Origin: Acinetobacter calcoaceticus DSM 30006 = CIP 81.8 | GTDB taxonomy: Bacteria > Pseudomonadota > Gammaproteobacteria > Pseudomonadales > Moraxellaceae | Length of the DNA stretch: 64,000 bases | NCBI RefSeq assembly: GCF_000368965.1 | Contig: NZ_KB849780.1 | Span: 1,054,145 to 1,118,144, forward strand | Reading direction: 5' to 3' | Part shown: piece by piece, positions 59,332 to 64,000 of the stretch | Layout: each line of letters opens with the position of its first letter | How positions within the stretch are numbered: the first letter of the stretch is position 1 | Notes under the pieces: model-generated | Databases searched by the model: none | What the model saw: only the letters and a program-made list of their open reading frames with translations | What the model was told of the DNA's origin: nothing | Made by a program: the position numbers and the translations under genes

Positions 59332-60117
59332 TTATTGTGCGGTATAACCACCATCCATAACCACAGCCTGACCCGTTACCCCACCTGCTTTGTCACTAGC
59401 AAGGAAAATTGCATAATCAGCAATTTCTTCAACAGATAACAAACGTTTTTGAGGAACCATTGCCAGAATTACATCTTCAAGTGCGCTGTCTAGACTCACA
59501 TTACGGGTTTTAGCCAAATCTGCAATTTGACCGCGAACCAATGGAGTGTCGACATAACCTGGGCAGAGTGCATTGACTGTAATACCATCTCTTGCACATT
59601 CTAATGCGGCAACTTTTGTCAGACCAATTAAACCATGTTTAGCACTGTTATAACCTGCTTTCCCAGCGAAACCAATCAAGCCATTAATTGAAGCCATATT
59701 AATAATACGACCCGATTTTTGAGCTTTCATAATTGGAAAAACATGTTTAATGCCAATAAATGAACCAGTGAGCATGACCTGAACTAACTTTTGAAAAACA
59801 GCGGTTGGAAACTCTTCAATAGGTGCAACGTGTTGAAAACCAGCATTATTAATTAAGATATCTACAGTGCCAAAGGTCTGTTGAGTGAGTTCAATTGCTT
59901 GTTTATAAGCATCTTCATCGGTTACATCACATGGTGCAGATAACGCATCAAAGCCTTGTTCTGTTAGCAGCTTTGCCGTTTCTTGGCACTTTTCAGCATT
60001 CATATCAGAAATGACAACTTTTGCACCTTCTTGAGCAAATTTCTTAGCAATCTCTAGACCGATCCCGCTTGCAGAGCCCGTAATAAAGGCTACTTTTCCG
60101 TCTAAAAGTTTAGTCAT
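59332..60117 (-). CDS. bdhA: 3-hydroxybutyrate dehydrogenase-like SDR
   Basis: A 261-residue SDR: Rossmann TGSASGIGLEIA, NNAG (LINNAGFQHVAPIEEFP), catalytic Tyr-x3-Lys (GYNSAKHGLIGLTK) and C-terminal VVMDGGYTAQ. The segments NAGFQHVAPIEEF and LCPGYVDTPLVRGQI are typical of D-3-hydroxybutyrate dehydrogenases, which form acetoacetate with NAD. It is 33 bases downstream of a GntP-family permease gene on the same strand, consistent with uptake and oxidation of 3-hydroxybutyrate. Assigned by motifs and neighbour. Confidence 0.83.
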   Translation of the reverse strand: MTKLLDGKVAFITGSASGIGLEIAKKFAQEGAKVVISDMNAEKCQETAKLLTEQGFDALSAPCDVTDEDAYKQAIELTQQTFGTVDILINNAGFQHVAPIEEFPTAVFQKLVQVMLTGSFIGIKHVFPIMKAQKSGRIINMASINGLIGFAGKAGYNSAKHGLIGLTKVAALECARDGITVNALCPGYVDTPLVRGQIADLAKTRNVSLDSALEDVILAMVPQKRLLSVEEIADYAIFLASDKAGGVTGQAVVMDGGYTAQ

Positions 60118-60150
60118 CTATTTACTCCTAAATATTTTTAACTTGTTGGT

Positions 60151-61572
60151 TTAAACAATACCAGTCACTGTAAAGACCGTAATCACCACAAATACCGCTA
60201 ACGTTTTAATTACTGTGACTGCAAAAATATCCTTATACGACTGTTTATGGGTTAAACCTGTAACAGCAAGTAAGGTAATGACAGCACCATTATGCGGAAG
60301 TGTATCCATACCGCCCGATGCCATTGCAACCACACGGTGCATGACTTCTGGTGGAATACCTGCTGCTAAAATCGCGGCGTTATAGTGTTCAGCCATCGCA
60401 CTTAGAGCGATACTCATACCACCAGAAGCTGAACCGGTAATACCCGCTAAAACTGTCGTGGTTACCGCACCATTTACCAATGGATTTGTGAAGGTACTGC
60501 TCATTGCATGACTAATCAGGGCAAAGCCCGGTAATGACGCAATAATTGCACCGAAACCATATTCAGAAGCTGTATTCATCACTGCTAAAAGCGAGCCACC
60601 AATACTGGCATTAATGCCCTCTTTAAAGTTGGTCACTACACGTTGGTAGTCAAATAAAATTGCAGCAATAATTCCGACAATAAGTGCTAAACCAACAGCC
60701 CAGATTGCCCCCGTTTTTGCAACATCAACCGTGTAATCGGCTAAACCTACAGTGGCAAAATCAAAGCCATTTGGATACCACTCTTTAATTGCTTTAGACA
60801 AATATTTGTTCATTACCGCAACAAGAATGAGAGGTACAAATGCTAAAAACTGACGAGCTGTGCTTCCATTATCTTGCATAGATATATCGGCTTCAGCTTC
60901 TTGAGATGGTGTATTGTCTACTCCAAAACCAGAAAAGCCTTCACCCGCTTTTGCAGCAGCACGACGGCGCCATTCCAAATAGGCTAAACCTGCACATAAA
61001 ACAAAAATAGCGCCAATAATCCCTAAAAATGGTGCGGCATAAATATTGGTACCAAAGAATGTGGTTGGAATAACATTCTGGATTTGCGGCGTACCTGGCA
61101 ATGCATCCATGGTAAATGTGAATGCACCAAGCGCGATTGTGCCTGGAATTAAACGTTTTGGAATGTTAGCTTGTCTAAAAAGCTGGTTGGCAAAAGGATA
61201 AATTGCAAATACTGCAACAAATAAGCTGACACCGCTATACGTTAAAATTGCACCTAATAACACAACGGTTAAAATCGCTTTTTTTGCCCCAATCCATCTC
61301 ACAATAGTTCGAGCGATAGATTCGGCAATTCCAGACATTTCAACGACTTTACCGAAAATTGCCCCGAGCAAAAATACAAGAAAGTAATCTTTGATAAAGT
61401 TCACCATTTTGGGCATAAAAACACCCGAATAAAACGGTAAAACATTGGCTGGGTTAATGAGTAAAACCGCGAGTAAGGCACAAATTGGTGCCATAAGAAT
61501 GACAGAAAAGCCCTTGTAAGCTGTGTACATTAACAGCCCAAGTGAAAGTAGAATTACAAATAATTCCCACAT
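60151..61572 (-). CDS. GntP-family permease, probable hydroxybutyrate transporter
   Basis: A 473-residue membrane protein with about 12 segments. It shows GntP/CitM-like features: LVFLLGAIFGKVVEMSGIAESIARTIVRWIG, GVSLFVAVFAIYPFANQLFR, and a C-terminal segment GITGSASGGMSIALSAMAEHY followed by GGMDTLPHNGAVITLL. The ATG at 61572 (MWELFVILL) is chosen because GGAG is nine bases upstream; the open frame extends to 61686 but with no supporting site. Pairing with the dehydrogenase suggests 3-hydroxybutyrate import, unproven. Confidence 0.82.
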   Translation of the reverse strand: MWELFVILLSLGLLMYTAYKGFSVILMAPICALLAVLLINPANVLPFYSGVFMPKMVNFIKDYFLVFLLGAIFGKVVEMSGIAESIARTIVRWIGAKKAILTVVLLGAILTYSGVSLFVAVFAIYPFANQLFRQANIPKRLIPGTIALGAFTFTMDALPGTPQIQNVIPTTFFGTNIYAAPFLGIIGAIFVLCAGLAYLEWRRRAAAKAGEGFSGFGVDNTPSQEAEADISMQDNGSTARQFLAFVPLILVAVMNKYLSKAIKEWYPNGFDFATVGLADYTVDVAKTGAIWAVGLALIVGIIAAILFDYQRVVTNFKEGINASIGGSLLAVMNTASEYGFGAIIASLPGFALISHAMSSTFTNPLVNGAVTTTVLAGITGSASGGMSIALSAMAEHYNAAILAAGIPPEVMHRVVAMASGGMDTLPHNGAVITLLAVTGLTHKQSYKDIFAVTVIKTLAVFVVITVFTVTGIV

Positions 61573-61898
61573 ATATTCTTTCTCCATAAAGAATAAATAT
61601 TTTAGAAATTCCATATCTATTTGATTAATTTTAAATTTATTAGATTTATTTCGATGTCCTGCAAAATAAATGCAAAATTTCTGCAAAACAGTTAAATCTA
61701 ATAATCATTTTACTGACATCAATGACAACATCTATTTTGAAGCTTTCTATAAAGATTTCTTTTTTAAGATGTTGTAATTTTCATGTAAATAACCATCTAG
61801 ACATTACATCTATTGGAATCATTTTTGTACTGATATTTGATAGGAATTACAAAAGCATAAAAATATTAATTTTCTAGTTTTTATATGCTCATTCCATC
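61573..61898. other. Intergenic region left of the phage-like segment
   Basis: A 326-base AT-rich region between the GntP gene and the terminator/att-like sequence. No gene is evident. It should carry the permease promoter. Confidence 0.4.
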
Positions 61899-61924
61899 AA
61901 AAAAGCCCTCCGTAGAGAGCTTTT
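61899..61924 (-). terminator. Terminator of the BRO-like gene
   Basis: Stem AAAAGCTCTC / GAGGGCTTTT (one mismatch) with a four-base loop, read on the minus strand and followed by T residues. It lies about 40 bases after the stop of the gene at 61964. Confidence 0.75.
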
Positions 61925-61927
61925 AAA

Positions 61928-61949
61928 GACGCGGGTTCAACTCCCGCCA
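61928..61949. repeat. tmRNA 3'-end-like fragment, candidate attachment core
   Basis: GACGCGGGTTCAACTCCCGC (61928-61947, continuing CA) equals the T-arm and part of the acceptor end of bacterial tmRNA (ssrA). No tmRNA body lies to the left, and the following bases (TCGCAACTGA) lack CCA. Integrative elements and phages often use the ssrA 3' end as attB, so this looks like an att copy. The second copy is not in the window. Confidence 0.6.
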
Positions 61950-61963
61950 TCGCAACTGAACTA

Positions 61964-62767
61964 TTAGTTTCTATTTAGCAAATGATAACGGTCCATTGGC
62001 GGTAAATGCCAAGGATGGGTATCTATACGCTTATGTAGCTCAGCTCTTTTATCTTTCTCAATGAATGACCAAGCAACAAAGCCACCATCATTGAAATAGT
62101 CATGGATTGCTGCGGCCATGTGTGGATTAATTCCCCTTACAGCAGGTCCAAATTGTCTCCACCATCCGCTTAACCAAGCTAGGTATATAGCCATCGCCCT
62201 AACATTGGTGTCTAGTCCTGTATTACCGTTTTTATTACTCATAAGAGCAATGAGATGATGAACGTATTCAACAGCTACAGGAATCTGATCAAAAGGAATT
62301 TCATCTATACCTTGTACACAAAAACGCTGGTGCACTAACTTGTAGGCATCAGAAAAGTTCAAGTTTTTAGTTTTTGCCACTAGTAAATGAATGGCATCGT
62401 TGAGAGATACACGTTCAGATTTATGAGTTTTATGTTTTGGTTGAACTTCCCGATCTAGAATATCTAAAACCCATTTACGGAATTCTTTAGCAATCGCAGT
62501 TTTTGCGAACATAGCAATAAGGTGACAACCTCGAAGTGAAAAAACTCTTATAGATTGCAAACCACCATTTGTTTTCATTTCTACTAACCGAGTCATATTT
62601 GTAGAAAACTCTTCAATATTTCGATTAAACAGTTTAATTACAGCCGTTTCAGGATTTGCGTATCTTAAGGCTAACCCAATTTGGGTTGCCCCTATCCATA
62701 GCTGTCCATCATCTATAGAAATTGGGTGTAAGTTCACTTCATTAAAGGTTAATGCTAGACTTGTCAT
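61964..62767 (-). CDS. Phage BRO-N / antirepressor-like protein
   Basis: A 267-residue protein. The N-terminal BRO domain has DDGQLWIGATQIGLALRYANPETAVIKLFNRN and LRGCHLIAMFAKTAIAKEFRKWVLDIL, as in BRO-family and phage antirepressor proteins. The C-terminal half (GLDTNVRAMAIYLAWLSGWWRQFGPAVRGINPHM) resembles the P22AR C-terminal domain of phage antirepressors. It is near a tmRNA-like fragment and two Arc-type genes, so it belongs to a prophage or phage remnant. It probably interferes with a phage repressor. Confidence 0.72.
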   Translation of the reverse strand: MTSLALTFNEVNLHPISIDDGQLWIGATQIGLALRYANPETAVIKLFNRNIEEFSTNMTRLVEMKTNGGLQSIRVFSLRGCHLIAMFAKTAIAKEFRKWVLDILDREVQPKHKTHKSERVSLNDAIHLLVAKTKNLNFSDAYKLVHQRFCVQGIDEIPFDQIPVAVEYVHHLIALMSNKNGNTGLDTNVRAMAIYLAWLSGWWRQFGPAVRGINPHMAAAIHDYFNDGGFVAWSFIEKDKRAELHKRIDTHPWHLPPMDRYHLLNRN

Positions 62768-62835
62768 ATCTGATCTCCTAACCGAGTTGGATAGAAGCCC
62801 CTAGTCCGCCAAGATTCAGGGGCTTCATTGTTTTT

Positions 62836-62991
62836 CTATTTAATGATTTTAGGCTGATCTTTTAGCCACTCTTCGATAATGAGATTTAATTGGGCTGTTA
62901 ATGAACGTCTGCTTTGTTCAGCATTCTTTTTCAGCTCTTCAATCAATTCGCAAGGCATACGAACATTTAATTGTTTATCGTTTCTAGCCAT
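62836..62991 (-). CDS. Arc-type ribbon-helix-helix repressor, short (51 aa)
   Basis: A 51-residue protein starting MARNDKQLNVRMPCELIEEL, then NAEQSRRSLTAQLNLIIEEWL. This is the complete Arc/MetJ-type ribbon-helix-helix pattern (beta strand QLNVRMP and two helices). It is divergent from the second Arc-type gene at 63100, with repeated operator-like words between. The ATG at 62991 is supported by the aligned MAR start of both proteins. Confidence 0.78.
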   Translation of the reverse strand: MARNDKQLNVRMPCELIEELKKNAEQSRRSLTAQLNLIIEEWLKDQPKIIK

Positions 62992-63013
62992 ATAGTGTTC
63001 CGTATTGTGATAT

Positions 63014-63064
63014 CACGGTGATAATACTATTACGGTGCTAATATTGAAGTCAAGCACGGTACTA
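63014..63064. promoter_or_regulatory. Repeated operator-like words between two Arc-type genes
   Basis: CACGGTGATA (63014), TACGGTGCTA (63031) and CACGGTACTA (63055) form three direct repeats of the YACGGT-NNTA type; the first is preceded by TGATATCAC. They overlap the presumed divergent promoters and are likely binding sites for one or both ribbon-helix-helix proteins. Confidence 0.6.
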
Positions 63065-63099
63065 GCATATTCTTATAAAAATTTTTGGACTTCACTTTG

Positions 63100-63549
63100 A
63101 TGGCTAGAACAGATCCTCAATTTAATTTACGTGTTCCACAAGAACTCAAACAACAAGTTGAAGATGCGGCTAAAGAAAGCGGTAGATCAATAAATGCTGA
63201 AGCAGTACATCGTCTAGAAGAGAGTTTTTTACGGTCCACTAATTTTAGCAACAATCAAGCTGATGTCAGAATAATCCCCTTAAAAGATGGTAAAAAGCGT
63301 GTCATTTATGGGAAATTGTTGAATACACTTGATTTAGATTACACACAGGAACTTTCAAGTCTTCGTGATGATATCCATCTATCTCTGGAAGTTTTAAGTA
63401 ACTCTTCTTTCTGGAATTCATTGAAGTTTTTTAATAAAGACATTCTGGTTTATAAAGGCAACAATCATATTGATGTTGTAGATAATGGAAAAAAAAGTCT
63501 TGGTTGGCTGATTGTTGAAGATCATTATGTACAAAAGTATAAGGAATAA
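63100..63549 (+). CDS. Arc-family DNA-binding protein with C-terminal extension
   Basis: A 149-residue protein. The first 50 residues (MARTDPQFNLRVPQELKQQVEDAAKESGRSINAEAVHRLEES) form an Arc-type ribbon-helix-helix domain, while the remaining 100 are unassigned and contain a lysine-rich turn (PLKDGKKRVIYGKLLN). The ATG at 63100 lines up with the shorter Arc-type protein on the other strand; a TTG at 63085 is in frame. It is probably an early phage regulator. Confidence 0.72.
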   Translation: MARTDPQFNLRVPQELKQQVEDAAKESGRSINAEAVHRLEESFLRSTNFSNNQADVRIIPLKDGKKRVIYGKLLNTLDLDYTQELSSLRDDIHLSLEVLSNSSFWNSLKFFNKDILVYKGNNHIDVVDNGKKSLGWLIVEDHYVQKYKE

Positions 63550-63641
63550 TGGGAAATCATTTAAATGTACAATATAATTTAAGACTTTCTTATAGCTTGA
63601 AGTAAAAGATTGCTTAATCTTCTAAAGAATTAAATCATTCT

Positions 63642-63734
63642 ATGAATGCAGATATTTTAGCTCCGTTGGAGGAAAGCTTTGAGGGAAAAATTAAAAATTT
63701 AGGATATGTGCCTAATGAAGAGCTAATGAAATAG
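63642..63734 (+). CDS. Short open frame, possibly broken phage gene
   Basis: A 30-codon frame (MNADILAPLEESFEGKIKNL...) ending in TAG, after which the same frame stays open 14 more codons (LAKILDGFSVVVNK) to a TGA. It may be a remnant of a larger gene with an internal stop, or a small phage peptide. There is no clear ribosome site. No family recognised. Confidence 0.25.
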   Translation: MNADILAPLEESFEGKIKNLGYVPNEELMK

Positions 63735-63775
63735 TTAGCAAAAATATTGGATGGGTTTAGCGTGGTAGTTAATAA

Positions 63776-64000
63776 GTGATACATAATATAAAAAACAAAT
63801 TTGAAGATTTTCTCTATAACAACAAACAAATAGGATTAGTCTTTATCTTATTATTAATAATATTATTAATCTCACCTATTTCTGTTTATGGAATGATATT
63901 TTTCAACCCCATTTCACAAGAGGAGGTAAATTATTATTCAAAGTTTGGGGCATGGTTTACTACTTTAGGTGCAATTTTTACAGTAATTAATACTATTGTA
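63776..64000 (+). CDS. Partial membrane protein running off the window edge
   Basis: An open frame from a GTG at 63776 (right after an in-frame TAA) to the window end, 75 codons with no stop. After a polar N-terminus (VIHNIKNKFEDFLYNNK) there is a strong membrane helix (IGLVFILLLIILLISPISVYG), a polar loop (FNPISQEEVNYYSKFGAW) and the start of a second helix. This two-helix topology is common in small phage or accessory proteins. Start choice is weak; no family recognised. Confidence 0.5.
   Translation, partial: MIHNIKNKFEDFLYNNKQIGLVFILLLIILLISPISVYGMIFFNPISQEEVNYYSKFGAWFTTLGAIFTVINTIV

Noticed and set aside
63642..63775. Functional small phage gene with programmed readthrough
   Set aside because: The open frame is too short and lacks a ribosome site; an internal stop in a remnant is the simpler reading.

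Overview
The window is AT-rich Gammaproteobacterial DNA from the genus Acinetobacter, most likely the calcoaceticus-baumannii complex. The evidence is an adeRS/adeAB locus, a 24-residue PqqA with pqqBCDE, a catechol siderophore cluster with the gene content described for A. baumannii 8399 (dhbACEB, om73, p45, p114), and an indole-anthranilate cluster matching the iif/ant genes of Acinetobacter sp. O153. Species cannot be fixed by eye. AdeB reads as similar to, but not identical with, the A. baumannii form as I remember it.

Layout. 1-2.2 kb: a phospholipase D/cardiolipin-synthase-like protein and a uracil-DNA-glycosylase-fold protein. 2.3-8.6 kb: AdeRS two-component system facing the adeAB efflux operon, which has no adeC. 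8.6-9.9 kb: two small hypothetical genes and several hairpins. 9.9-14.2 kb: pqqABCDE plus a membrane-dipeptidase-like gene in one transcription unit, with a perfect hairpin after pqqA. 14.4-18.6 kb: ppk1 and a divergent 5'-nucleotidase-like lipoprotein.

18.6-42.4 kb is an iron-acquisition island: a Fur-family paralog that has lost the metal-binding histidine cluster, a TonB receptor, an RND transporter with no adaptor gene beside it, entA/C/E/B, a Fes-like esterase, an MbtH protein, a dimodular NRPS (C-A-T-C-A-T-TE), an EntS-like exporter, an EntD-like PPTase, and two small membrane proteins with a PepSY-type putative iron reductase. Fur-box-like sequences lie in all three divergent promoter regions. 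The second NRPS adenylation domain carries the EntF serine code. The first carries a different code, so the expected product is a DHB-X-Ser catecholate rather than enterobactin.

42.4-45.4 kb: modABC and a short ModE with a good ModE-type palindrome; neither ModC nor ModE has a molybdate-binding TOBE/Mop domain. 45.6-58 kb: the indole regulon, with antABC (anthranilate to catechol), an AraC-family regulator, iifABCDE on the opposite strand (indole to anthranilate), an OprD-type porin and an AAHS-family transporter. Paired GGATAR half-sites about 21 bp apart precede antA, iifA and the porin, which suggests one AraC-type regulator controls them all. 58-61.6 kb: a second AraC regulator, a 3-hydroxybutyrate-dehydrogenase-like SDR and a GntP-family permease.

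61.9-64 kb is phage-like. A fragment resembling the 3' end of tmRNA (candidate attachment core) is followed by a BRO/antirepressor-like gene and two divergent Arc-type ribbon-helix-helix genes with repeated operator-like sites. A membrane protein gene then runs off the right edge.
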